DNA of 64,000 nt from an uncultured Eubacteriales bacterium (GTDB lineage Bacteria > Bacillota > Clostridia > Christensenellales > CAG-138), in assembly GCA_900545265.1 (NCBI GenBank), contig UQYI01000011.1, positions 11,275-75,274 on the forward strand, written 5' to 3'. Both the position numbers and the translations under genes were made by a program. The notes beneath the pieces were generated by a model. The model saw only the letters and a program-made list of their open reading frames with translations, had not been told where the DNA came from and searched no databases. Shown piece after piece: positions 17,000 to 23,578 of this stretch. Each line of letters begins with the position of its first letter. The first letter of the stretch is position 1.

Positions 17000-17611
17000 T
17001 CAGAATTTCTTGCTTCGATTTCTTTCAGACAGAAAATGCTTATGCGCATTTCCATCTTCCGGAAACAGGTATTCACTGAATTGCTGCGGACCGATTTTCA
17101 CCAACCGATCAAAATCATCTTTGTTCAAGAGCACAACCAAAAGGCAAGCGATATCTGTAAACAGCCCTGATTTGTAATGCAATATACCGTAATCAAACAT
17201 TTGAGGAAATTCAATAAAAGCAGCAACCATTTCGTCGGCTTCATCCTCGTTTTTCCATTCAATGCTATGCCCGTAAGTAATACTGATTTTATTGGCAAAG
17301 GAATAGCGGGAAATCATCCAAAGCTTCTGACAGTACCAGAGAGCGGTATCTTTATCATTCATATCCGCATCTTTATCGATGAGCATAATATACTCGTTTT
17401 GTCTGGCTATTGCGCCTTTTGCCGATGGCATTTTATAGTCGCTTGCTCCCATGGTGACCATTTTCCAATACGGAAATTTATCGTTCGGACCATAAAGAAG
17501 AATGTCTATATGGAATTCATTCATGGCGGTCGGATGTATCACTTGTTCGTTTTTTTGCCCAAAGTATTTATCACAATGCCGAATAAACAGATCCATTTGT
17601 CTTGTAGTCAT
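17000..17611 (-). CDS. Suppressor-of-fused (SUFU) domain protein
   Basis: 203 residues, predicted cytoplasmic. The pattern HIDILLYGPNDKFPYWKMVTMG, then a short variable loop and the ARQNEYIML strand, fits the bacterial SUFU domain. In bacteria this domain is frequent among immunity proteins of polymorphic toxin systems and in other conflict settings. No toxin is seen nearby. Base use is clearly more AT-rich than in neighbouring genes, which suggests acquisition by transfer. The ATG at 17611 has GGCGGAGG before it, and TTGCAT-16-TATACG lies upstream as a possible promoter. The immunity role is inference. Confidence 0.75.
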   Translation of the reverse strand: MTTRQMDLFIRHCDKYFGQKNEQVIHPTAMNEFHIDILLYGPNDKFPYWKMVTMGASDYKMPSAKGAIARQNEYIMLIDKDADMNDKDTALWYCQKLWMISRYSFANKISITYGHSIEWKNEDEADEMVAAFIEFPQMFDYGILHYKSGLFTDIACLLVVLLNKDDFDRLVKIGPQQFSEYLFPEDGNAHKHFLSERNRSKKF

Positions 17612-17705
17612 AAAACCTCCGCCTTTCGTGATACGTATATTATTTGATCCTTGCCATGCAAAGTGCGAACTACCTGTCTACCGCCAAAATGAACTTGTTT
17701 TTCTA

Positions 17706-17740
17706 AAAAAAGAGCACTGCTTTTGCAATGCTCTTTTTTA
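17706..17740 (-). terminator. Rho-independent terminator of the tRNA operon
   Basis: Read on the minus strand: AAAAAGAGCATTGC, AAAA loop, GCAGTGCTC and seven Ts, directly after tRNA-Cys. Confidence 0.92.
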
Positions 17741-17814
17741 TGGAGGCACCACCCGGAATCGAACCGGGGATAAGGGTTTTGCAGACCCGTGCCTTACCGC
17801 TTGGCCATGGTGCC
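17741..17814 (-). tRNA. tRNA-Cys (GCA)
   Basis: Cloverleaf with encoded CCA. The anticodon loop is CTGCAAA (anticodon GCA), the T-loop TTCGATT and the acceptor stem GGCACCA/TGGTGCC. It is the last of five tRNAs in the operon. Confidence 0.96.
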
Positions 17815-17820
17815 AGCAAA

Positions 17821-17896
17821 TGGAGCGGGAAACGGGGCTCGAACCCGCCACCTCGGCCTTGGCAAGGCCGCGCTCTACCAAATGAGCTATTCCCGC
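17821..17896 (-). tRNA. tRNA-Gly (GCC)
   Basis: Cloverleaf with encoded CCA. The anticodon loop is TTGCCAA (anticodon GCC) and the acceptor stem GCGGGAA/TTCCCGC. Fourth of five tRNAs. Confidence 0.96.
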
Positions 17897-17905
17897 ATAA
17901 AAAAA

Positions 17906-17981
17906 TGGTGCCTCAGAGTGGACTTGAACCACCGACACAGGGATTTTCAGTCCCTTGCTCTACCAACTGAGCTACCGAGGC
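17906..17981 (-). tRNA. tRNA-Phe (GAA)
   Basis: Cloverleaf with encoded CCA. The anticodon loop is CTGAAAA (anticodon GAA) and the acceptor stem GCCTCGG/CTGAGGC with one G-T pair. Third of five tRNAs. Confidence 0.95.
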
Positions 17982-17984
17982 ACA

Positions 17985-18061
17985 TGGCGACCCGGAGGGG
18001 GCTCGAACCCCTGACCTCCAGCGTGACAGGCTGGCGTACTAACCAACTGTACTACCGGGCC
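17985..18061 (-). tRNA. tRNA-Asp (GTC)
   Basis: Cloverleaf with encoded CCA. The anticodon loop is CTGTCAC (anticodon GTC), the acceptor stem GGCCCGG/CCGGGTC and the discriminator G, as expected for Asp. Second of five tRNAs. Confidence 0.96.
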
Positions 18062-18064
18062 GAA

Positions 18065-18140
18065 TGGTGGGAACAACAGGGCTCGAACCTGTGACACCTT
18101 GCTTGTAAGGCAAGTGCTCTCCCAGCTGAGCTATGCTCCC
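18065..18140 (-). tRNA. tRNA-Val (TAC)
   Basis: Cloverleaf with encoded CCA. The anticodon loop is CTTACAA (anticodon TAC) and the acceptor stem GGGAGCA/TGTTCCC. First of five tRNAs, nearest the promoter. Confidence 0.96.
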
Positions 18141-18161
18141 GAAAGGCTTGACGCGAGGATT

Positions 18162-18190
18162 ATAATAGCAAACTTTTCCGCATCTGTCAA
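18162..18190 (-). promoter_or_regulatory. Promoter of the five-tRNA operon
   Basis: Read on the minus strand: TTGACA (18190-18185), 17 bp, TATTAT (18167-18162). The -35 box overlaps the stop codon of the upstream gene (the TGA within TTGACA). Confidence 0.8.
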
Positions 18191-19050
18191 CCGGCTGAGA
18201 AAAAATTCTTCAAAATATTTTTTTCGTCTTCCTCCATGTTGGCTGGGATCAACAAAAGCTCCATGTTTTTGCAGCGTTTTATGGCGCCTCCCAGCTTCCA
18301 TACCTGGCTTTTGTTAAGGCTGCTGCCCCACAGGCCCCGCATCGCCCGTTCCAACAGGAGTCCCTTCAAGGGAGAAATATTCTTCAGATCCCTGTAAAGT
18401 TCTGCTCCTAGCAGGAGCATGGCTCTGACTCTGGCCTCTCCCTGGGCTTCCATAGCCGCTTTTTCCTGAAGAAGGTACGCATCCGCTGCCTTTGTTTCCC
18501 GGATCAGAGCTTCCAATCCTTCCATCTCTACATATATATATTCCTGAAGCTGCACCCCCGTACTCTTTGCCAGCTTATTCAGTAACATCTCCATGGTCAT
18601 GGCCGGTGTTTCCTCCGCAGAAAAATCCTCCCGGCTTACTCCCAGAACGGAGAGCGTTTCTTCCCTCTGCCGTATCATAAAAACGGCGACGGGCTTTCCT
18701 GCAAGAAGGCCTGCCGCCGCGAGGGTGCGGGTGGTATCGTCATAGACTCCCAATACCGGCGGTGCTCCGGAGGCTTCCTGCACAGAACCGGGGGTAGAAT
18801 AGGGGACGTTTGTTTGACTGGGAGTTTCCCATATGGGTACCAGCGGCAGCCTGTACCCCGCCGGGACTCCAGTGGGGCCGGGAGAGGTCGGCTCCGGCGT
18901 TTGAGTCGGATGAACGGACGGTGTAGGCAGCAAAGCCTTACCGGAAACGGCTCCCTCCCCCGCCGCCAGACACAGCACCAGAATAATTGCTCCGGCCAGA
19001 ATGCCCACCACAATGGCCCATAAGGCCTTATCCGACAGCTTTTCCTTCAT
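18187..19050 (-). CDS. Membrane-anchored hypothetical protein, weakly LCP-like
   Basis: 287 residues with one N-terminal membrane helix (about 10-33), a Pro/Thr/Ser-rich linker (about 40-95) and an extracellular domain of about 190 residues. I do not recognise the family firmly. The order TMEMLLNKLAKSTGVQLQEY then EMEGLEALI loosely recalls the middle of LytR-CpsA-Psr wall-polymer ligases, but the Arg/Asp catalytic signatures of that family are not evident. It may be a degenerate relative or something else. I chose the start at 19050 (MKEKLSDKAL) because GAAGGGAA lies before it; the longer frame to 19131 lacks a ribosome site. Confidence 0.55.
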   Translation of the reverse strand: MKEKLSDKALWAIVVGILAGAIILVLCLAAGEGAVSGKALLPTPSVHPTQTPEPTSPGPTGVPAGYRLPLVPIWETPSQTNVPYSTPGSVQEASGAPPVLGVYDDTTRTLAAAGLLAGKPVAVFMIRQREETLSVLGVSREDFSAEETPAMTMEMLLNKLAKSTGVQLQEYIYVEMEGLEALIRETKAADAYLLQEKAAMEAQGEARVRAMLLLGAELYRDLKNISPLKGLLLERAMRGLWGSSLNKSQVWKLGGAIKRCKNMELLLIPANMEEDEKNILKNFFSAG

Positions 19051-19138
19051 AACACGGTTCCCTTCGGTATTGATGAAGATACTATGCCCTTTTCCGGGAT
19101 TTCTATTCTTTTTCTGGGAGAACTTTTCCATTTTCAGG

Positions 19139-19167
19139 TTGCTATATACAAAAGTTTCTACTATAAT
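19139..19167 (+). promoter_or_regulatory. Promoter of the PanT-PanK fusion gene
   Basis: TTGCTA at 19139-19144, 17 bp, perfect TATAAT at 19162-19167, then GGAAAGGAG before the ATG. Confidence 0.82.
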
Positions 19168-19196
19168 CAGGGTACTTCACGGAAAGGAGTTTTTCG

Positions 19197-20558
19197 ATGA
19201 AAAACCGTAAGTCTCTCCGCGACCTGATTTTGGCCGCTGTTCTTTGCGCATTGGTCGTGGTCATGACCGTTGTGCCTTATACAGGTTATATCACTGTAGG
19301 AGGTACCCTGGAGATCACCACCCTGCACATCGTCACCATTCTGGCCGGTGTGCTGCTGGGGTGGAAATACGGCGCCGTGGTAGGTGCTGTTTGGGGGCTT
19401 ACCTGCATTCTCCGCTGTCTGCTGGCCATGCCGTGGTTCCAGCCTTATGGGTTTGCCAACGTGTTTGTTGCCCTGTTCCCCCGGGTGCTGGTAGGAGCCG
19501 TCAGCGGTCTGGTTTTTGCTGCACTGAAAAAGACCCGCCTGACCAGAAATCTTTCCATCGGCATTGCTGCCGTAGCCGGTTCTCTGACCAACACGGTACT
19601 GGTGCTTTCCGCCATGACGATTTACTGCCGCATTCATGGTGTGGAAGGGTATGAGCAAGCCAGCGTACTGACCATTCTGCAAAGCATTGTAGCTGCTATT
19701 GCCGCCCTGAACGGCATCATTGAGATCATTGCCGCCGTAGTGCTGGTACCCGCCGTTTACTTTGCTCTGGAACCCCGGGAACTGGTGCTGGGCATTGACA
19801 TTGGCGGCAGCACCACCAAACTGGCTCTGGTCAAGGGCGGCAAGGTGCTTCGTACTCTGAAAAAAGAAGACACGGAGACTCTTGACGAAGCCCTGGACCG
19901 GATCGGTCTGAACGGTGTAAAACGGGTCGCCCTTACCGGTGTAGGCGCTTTTGGCATAGACGGGAACGTTCGCGGTCTTCCTACCACCCGCGTAGAGGAA
20001 TTCAACGCTCTTTCACGCGGAGCACGAAAGTATGCTCATGTACACAACAGTCTGGTGGTGAGCGTTGGTACGGGCACTTCTTTCCTGTTGGTGAATCCCC
20101 TCTTTTCCCGGCATCTGGGCGGCACCGGTCTGGGTGGCGGCATGCTTCTTGGCATGAGCCGGGCTATGTGCGGTACTGACAACATGCAGCAATTTTACGA
20201 CTTTGCTTCCAAGGGAGATCTGACACGGGTGGATCTGGTACTGAAAGATGTTTCCTCCGGTACCGTTTCCAACCTGAAGCCGGAGACCACCGTAGCCAAC
20301 TTCGGCAAGCTCAATGCGCAGACACTTACAGAGGACAGAGCCCTGGGTATTTATAATCTGGTGTTCCAGAGCATTGGTGTAATGGCCGCCTTTGCAGTAA
20401 AAGGCAGTTTCACCCGCAAGGTGCTCATTGTAGGCACCATTGCCTCCTTCCCCGGAGTGCCTGCCATTTTGGAACAGGTCAGCGCCTTGCACAACGTACA
20501 TTTCACCGTGCCCGAAAACGCCGGATTCATTACAGCCATCGGCGCTGCTATGGAATAA
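19197..20558 (+). CDS. Fusion of ECF S-component (pantothenate type) and type II pantothenate kinase
   Basis: 453 residues in two clear parts. Residues 1-190 form a six-helix substrate-binding (S) component of an energy-coupling-factor vitamin importer (RDLILAAVLCALVVVM, GGTLEITTLHIVTILAG, GWKYGAVVGAVWGL). Residues 196-453 are an actin-fold kinase of the Fumble/CoaW type II pantothenate kinase family, with the phosphate-1 motif DIGGSTTK at 201-208, the catalytic-Glu region TRVEEFNALSRGA and the phosphate-2 motif VSVGTGTSF. The kinase half identifies pantothenate as the probable substrate and explains the transporter half: captured vitamin would be phosphorylated at the membrane, committing it to coenzyme A. 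The ECF module (A, A', T) must be supplied from elsewhere. One continuous frame, with no internal stop. Confidence 0.88.
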   Translation: MKNRKSLRDLILAAVLCALVVVMTVVPYTGYITVGGTLEITTLHIVTILAGVLLGWKYGAVVGAVWGLTCILRCLLAMPWFQPYGFANVFVALFPRVLVGAVSGLVFAALKKTRLTRNLSIGIAAVAGSLTNTVLVLSAMTIYCRIHGVEGYEQASVLTILQSIVAAIAALNGIIEIIAAVVLVPAVYFALEPRELVLGIDIGGSTTKLALVKGGKVLRTLKKEDTETLDEALDRIGLNGVKRVALTGVGAFGIDGNVRGLPTTRVEEFNALSRGARKYAHVHNSLVVSVGTGTSFLLVNPLFSRHLGGTGLGGGMLLGMSRAMCGTDNMQQFYDFASKGDLTRVDLVLKDVSSGTVSNLKPETTVANFGKLNAQTLTEDRALGIYNLVFQSIGVMAAFAVKGSFTRKVLIVGTIASFPGVPAILEQVSALHNVHFTVPENAGFITAIGAAME

Positions 20559-20644
20559 AAAGCCTGTTTTACTTGAAAACTGCGGGGAGAAAAAGGATGC
20601 TTTCTTTTTTCTTAAAAATATTTTCTGTTTTTTCAAAAAAAAGC

Positions 20645-20673
20645 TTGCATTTTCTTCTCCCTGCCAGTATAAT
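20645..20673 (+). promoter_or_regulatory. Promoter of tRNA-Thr
   Basis: TTGCAT at 20645-20650, 17 bp, TATAAT at 20668-20673, 12 bp before the mature tRNA. Confidence 0.85.
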
Positions 20674-20685
20674 AGCTCTTGCAGC

Positions 20686-20762
20686 GCTGGTGTAGCTCAG
20701 TTGGTAGAGCGCGTCATTGGTAATGACGAGGTTCATGGGTCCGACTCCCATCACCAGCTCCA
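20686..20762 (+). tRNA. tRNA-Thr (GGT)
   Basis: Cloverleaf with encoded CCA. The anticodon loop is TTGGTAA (anticodon GGT) and the acceptor stem GCTGGTG/CACCAGC. The T-loop reads TCCGACT, so position 55 is C instead of the usual T. Confidence 0.94.
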
Positions 20763-20765
20763 ACG

Positions 20766-20798
20766 AAAGCCATTCCTTAAGGGATGGCTTTTTGTTTG
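20766..20798 (+). terminator. Rho-independent terminator of tRNA-Thr
   Basis: AAAGCCATTCC pairs with GGGATGGCTTT around TTAA with one T-G pair, followed by TTGTTTG. Confidence 0.88.
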
Positions 20799-20828
20799 TT
20801 TTTTAAAAAATCTGACATTTACTTCATG

Positions 20829-20853
20829 CAAAAAAGCGGCATATGCGCCGCTC
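20829..20853 (-). terminator. Terminator on the minus strand
   Basis: Read on the minus strand: AGCGGC, six-base loop, GCCGCT and a run of Ts. It would end transcripts of the broken HTH gene at 20968-21166. Confidence 0.75.
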
Positions 20854-20967
20854 TGTTTTCTGTTCACTATATGCTTTTAAGTTCTTTTTGCAGGACGTTG
20901 AGGACTTAAAGGCCCACTCATTTTCCGTTTGCCGGGAATTCTCGGCACAGCAGAGCCCCTTCCGTAT

Positions 20968-21166
20968 TTACCGAAAGTCAAACAGTTCCTTTGGTGTGAT
21001 CTCCAGCACCTCGCAAAGCTTAAATATTACATCAAAGGATACGCCCACATTCCCCAGTTCAATGGCACTTATGTGGCTGCGGTCAATATCTACCAGTTCC
21101 GCCAGCTGCAATTGTGTCAGTTTTTTTGTTTCCGGTAATATACCACGTTCAATCCGAATTTTTCAT
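20968..21166 (-). pseudogene. XRE-type HTH regulator with a frameshift at codon 2-3
   Basis: The minus strand encodes a clear small Cro/C1-type DNA-binding domain: LTQLQLAELVDIDRSHISAI followed by ELGNVGVSFDVIFKLCEVL and the end ITPKELFDF. The frame is open back to KIRIERGILP, where a stop precedes it and no usual start codon exists. An ATG with GAAGGAA upstream lies just above in another frame, across a run of five As. One A fewer would give an intact protein of about 65 residues. It is therefore broken, phase-variable, or carries a sequencing error in the A-run. Confidence 0.6.
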
Positions 21167-21267
21167 ACAGCGGCTTATATTCCTTCTTCAATGGCTGCAC
21201 CCCCGTTCCGTATCATTGTATAGAGTGTGCCCCAATCATTAAACCTTCTTACAGTGTCGTTACGAGA

Positions 21268-21385
21268 TTGACACAGGTCATTTAACTTGTTATGCTAAAT
21301 ATGTAGAGTTCCTCCGGCCAGATCGTCCGAACACAGGGGCCCAGATGCCTGCCGGAGGCAATTTCAAGTTCTCTCTTTTTAATAC
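21268..21385 (+). ncRNA. Candidate small RNA or long leader upstream of ridA
   Basis: A near-consensus promoter (TTGACA at 21268, 17 bp, TATGCT at 21291-21296) is followed by no open frame but by a stable hairpin: CCTCCGGC at 21311-21318 pairs with GCCGGAGG at 21351-21358. The sequence then reaches CTCTCTTTTT near 21380. This could be an independent RNA of about 80 nt, or the start of a long ridA leader. I recognise no known riboswitch. The T-run lies 16 bases past the hairpin, which is not a canonical terminator. Confidence 0.35.
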
Positions 21386-21471
21386 CCCCATGCGGTATAT
21401 TTCAATTTAGCTGTTCCCGCAGGCGGACTTTTATGCTATACTGAAAGAAAAAGATTGGAGTGTATTGTTTT

Positions 21472-21846
21472 ATGAAGAAAACCGTTACCGCCCCCAATGC
21501 CCCCGCTGCCATCGGCCCTTATAGCCATGCCGTAACTACCGACAGTCTGGTGTTTACCTCCGGTCAGCTGGGCATTGATCCGGCCACCGGCAAGCTCCCT
21601 GAAGGCGTGGAAGCCCAAGCCCGTCAGGCCCTGGAAAACCTGAAAGCCGTGCTTACAGCCGCAGGCGCCAGTTTGCAAACCGTGGTCAAGACCACTGTAT
21701 TCGTCAAGAATATGAGTGATTTCAAGGCTGTCAATGCCATTTATGCCGAGTACTTCCCCCAGGACTGCCCCGCCCGCTCCTGTGTGGAGGTCGCTGCTCT
21801 TCCCGCAGGCGGTCTGGTGGAAGTGGAAGCCATTGCTGTAAAGTAA
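21472..21846 (+). CDS. ridA: RidA family reactive-intermediate deaminase
   Basis: 124-residue RidA/YjgF protein that hydrolyses reactive enamine/imine intermediates from amino acid metabolism; it acts as a cytoplasmic homotrimer. Signature segments IGPYSHAV, SGQLGIDPATG and the substrate-gripping Arg in PARSCVEV are all present. The ATG at 21472 has GGAGTG upstream; a GTG at 21460 would collide with that site. A -10 box TATACT is at 21437-21442. A GC-rich hairpin follows the gene. Confidence 0.93.
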   Translation: MKKTVTAPNAPAAIGPYSHAVTTDSLVFTSGQLGIDPATGKLPEGVEAQARQALENLKAVLTAAGASLQTVVKTTVFVKNMSDFKAVNAIYAEYFPQDCPARSCVEVAALPAGGLVEVEAIAVK

Positions 21847-21857
21847 ACCGTACATAT

Positions 21858-21899
21858 TCAGGCCGGGGGTCGGCTTGCCTGCTGCCCCGGCCTGATTTT
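21858..21899 (+). terminator. Hairpin terminator after ridA
   Basis: CAGGCCGGGG pairs with CCCCGGCCTG around a 15-base loop, followed by ATTTTC. Confidence 0.7.
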
Positions 21900-21910
21900 C
21901 AGAGACCGAT

Positions 21911-22594
21911 ATGGATATGACTCTGCGGGTGATCGCCCGGATACAAAGCGACTTTACCTCTAAATTCGGCATTCCCCGGCAAAGCGGGTTAGTGCCTGAG
22001 CAACGTTCCGTCATCATTTTTGAGCCCCCCTACCGGGATGAAAACGCGCTGCGTGGGCTGGACGGATATTCCCACCTTTGGCTGCTGTGGGGCTTCAGTG
22101 AGGTGCACCAGGAGGGCTGGTCTCCCATGGTAAAGCCCCCACGGCTGGGTGGAAACAAGCGCATGGGTGTATTTGCTACCCGTTCCCCTTTTCGTCCCAA
22201 TCCGATCGGACTTAGCTCCGTAGAGTTATTGGCCATAGAAAAGCGACCCGGGCAAGGCTGTGTACTGTTGGTAGGCGGCGCCGATCTTATGGACGGCAGC
22301 CCCATCTTCGATATCAAGCCTTATCTGCCCTTTACAGACAGCCACCCGGAAGCTAAGGGCGGCTTTGCCGATGCCCACCGGGAAGACCGGGTGCAGGTTC
22401 ATTGCCCGGAAGCATTACTGGAACGCCTGCCAGCGGAAAAGCGCCGCCCGCTGCTGGAATCCCTGGCTCTGGATCCACGCCCCGCCTATCTGGAAGACAA
22501 GGATTGTCCCTACGGTTTTGCTTATGCAGGCTTTGACGTTCGCTTTTATGTAAAAGACGGGCTGTTGACTGTTTTTGACATTCTGCCCGAGTAA
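21911..22594 (+). CDS. trmO: tRNA (N6-threonylcarbamoyladenosine37-N6)-methyltransferase
   Basis: 227 residues, TrmO/TsaA (YaeB) family, which uses S-adenosylmethionine to methylate t6A37 in certain threonine tRNAs. Signature stretches are GLDGYSHLWLLWGF, PPRLGGNKRMGVFATRSPFR and RPNPIGLSSVELL; these form the SAM pocket. The C-terminal domain (FDIKPYLPFTD onward) is the usual second domain. Alternative starts lie two codons apart. A tRNA-Thr gene is 1.1 kb upstream, possibly coincidental. Confidence 0.9.
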   Translation: MDMTLRVIARIQSDFTSKFGIPRQSGLVPEQRSVIIFEPPYRDENALRGLDGYSHLWLLWGFSEVHQEGWSPMVKPPRLGGNKRMGVFATRSPFRPNPIGLSSVELLAIEKRPGQGCVLLVGGADLMDGSPIFDIKPYLPFTDSHPEAKGGFADAHREDRVQVHCPEALLERLPAEKRRPLLESLALDPRPAYLEDKDCPYGFAYAGFDVRFYVKDGLLTVFDILPE

Positions 22595-22605
22595 ATCAAC
22601 TGCCC

Positions 22606-22631
22606 CTGGCCGGAAACGGCCGTTTTTTTCG
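22606..22631 (+). terminator. Rho-independent terminator of trmO
   Basis: GGCCG pairs with CGGCC around GAAA, followed by GTTTTTTT. Confidence 0.8.
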
Positions 22632-22668
22632 ATTATTATTATCGGTAAAAGATAATTCAACTAACATA

Positions 22669-22698
22669 TTGACTTTATACCGTGCAATCGGCTATACT
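22669..22698 (+). promoter_or_regulatory. Promoter of the first HTH gene
   Basis: TTGACT at 22669-22674, 18 bp, TATACT at 22693-22698. The leader is short and no clear ribosome site precedes the ATG at 22727. Confidence 0.65.
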
Positions 22699-22726
22699 TA
22701 TCTATATATATATGTGATAACTTTTT

Positions 22727-23074
22727 ATGGGATTTATGGATATGAAAGACGAAACCTTACTGCTGCTGCAGCGGATCACTGAGCAATACGGCTCGGTAAA
22801 CCGGCTGGCAAAAGAGCTGGGCATTCCCCAATCCACGCTCAACAGCATCCTGAATCATGGCATTGAAACGGCCCGTTTTGAAACTGCAGCGGCTATCTAT
22901 GCCAAGCTGGGGGTACCTCTGCCCATGGTGAACCGCTCGCTGGCCGCACAGGATCTGCCCGCGGCGCAGAAGTTCAAAGAGCTGGATGATCACGGAGTGC
23001 GCTCCATGGATGCAGTGATCCAGGCCCTGTTGTATGAACAGCAGAAGCGTGAGACATCTTTCCCCAATAATTGA
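22727..23074 (+). CDS. HTH-domain regulator, first of a paralogous pair
   Basis: 115-residue probable DNA-binding protein. Residues 20-45 (SVNRLAKELGIPQSTLNSIL) form a helix-turn-helix, and a C-terminal helix (KELDDHGVRSMDAVIQALL) resembles the end of the next gene's product (SRLDDLGRHTVEAVLYVEL). The two genes are tandem paralogues. Starts at 22727, 22736 and 22742 are all possible; none has a good ribosome site. Its stop codon overlaps the -35 box of the next gene. The target is unknown. Confidence 0.7.
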   Translation: MGFMDMKDETLLLLQRITEQYGSVNRLAKELGIPQSTLNSILNHGIETARFETAAAIYAKLGVPLPMVNRSLAAQDLPAAQKFKELDDHGVRSMDAVIQALLYEQQKRETSFPNN

Positions 23075-23099
23075 CATTTTCTCATAAACGTGGTATCGT
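23071..23099 (+). promoter_or_regulatory. Promoter of the second HTH gene, apparently leaderless
   Basis: TTGACA at 23071-23076 (overlapping the previous stop codon), 17 bp, TATCGT at 23094-23099. The ATG at 23107 is only 7 bp from the -10 box, so the transcript should begin at the start codon. No Shine-Dalgarno site is present. Confidence 0.7.
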
Positions 23100-23106
23100 A
23101 CATATT

Positions 23107-23530
23107 ATGAATTTAAACGAACTAACGCAGCTTATTCGCCAGGAGATCCATAGGCAGTACCGTTCTGTAAGGCAGTTTGCCTTACAGGCAGGTATTCCCC
23201 TATCCACGGTGGTAACGGCTCTGAACAACGATTTGAAAGGTTCTTCCTATGAGATCGTAGTAGCCATGTGCAAGGTTCTGGACATACAGGCGGTCACTTC
23301 GGATCTGAGCGTATTTCTGGATAGGAGCCGCCGGGAGCTGCTGGAGGGGTACAGCCGCCTGGATGACTTGGGCCGCCATACGGTGGAGGCGGTGCTTTAT
23401 GTGGAACTATGTGGAACTGCTCCGCTGCCGTCAGGAGAAGGAAGCGGAGACCCCCTATTCCGCCAAGGATATGCAGGCCGTTTCCCACCGGCTGCGTTCT
23501 TTGGCAATGGAAGAATCGCAGCAAAATTAA
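23107..23530 (+). pseudogene. HTH regulator disrupted by a 10-bp tandem duplication
   Basis: The N-terminal 95 residues hold a helix-turn-helix (SVRQFALQAGIPLSTVVTAL) and a helical region related to the preceding gene. At 23398-23417 the 10-mer TATGTGGAAC occurs twice in a row. With one copy the frame reads on as VELLRCRQEKE and ends at the TAA at 23528-23530, giving 137 residues and stopping exactly before a terminator. With two copies the frame shifts and runs on to 23679, overlapping the DUF2284 gene. The duplication could be reversible by slippage. Confidence 0.8.
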
Positions 23531-23557
23531 AAAGCGTCCGTTGGGGCGCTTTTTTCA
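23529..23557 (+). terminator. Rho-independent terminator of the second HTH gene
   Basis: AAAAAGCGTCC pairs with GGGCGCTTTTT around GTTG with one T-G pair, followed by TCAC. It begins inside the ancestral stop codon. Confidence 0.88.
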
Positions 23558-23578
23558 CAATACGCACAGGAGATCAAA

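Noticed and set aside
21303..21385. Signal recognition particle RNA or a known riboswitch
   Set aside because: The conserved SRP RNA tetraloop region and the cores of riboswitch classes I know are not present; only a simple hairpin is seen.
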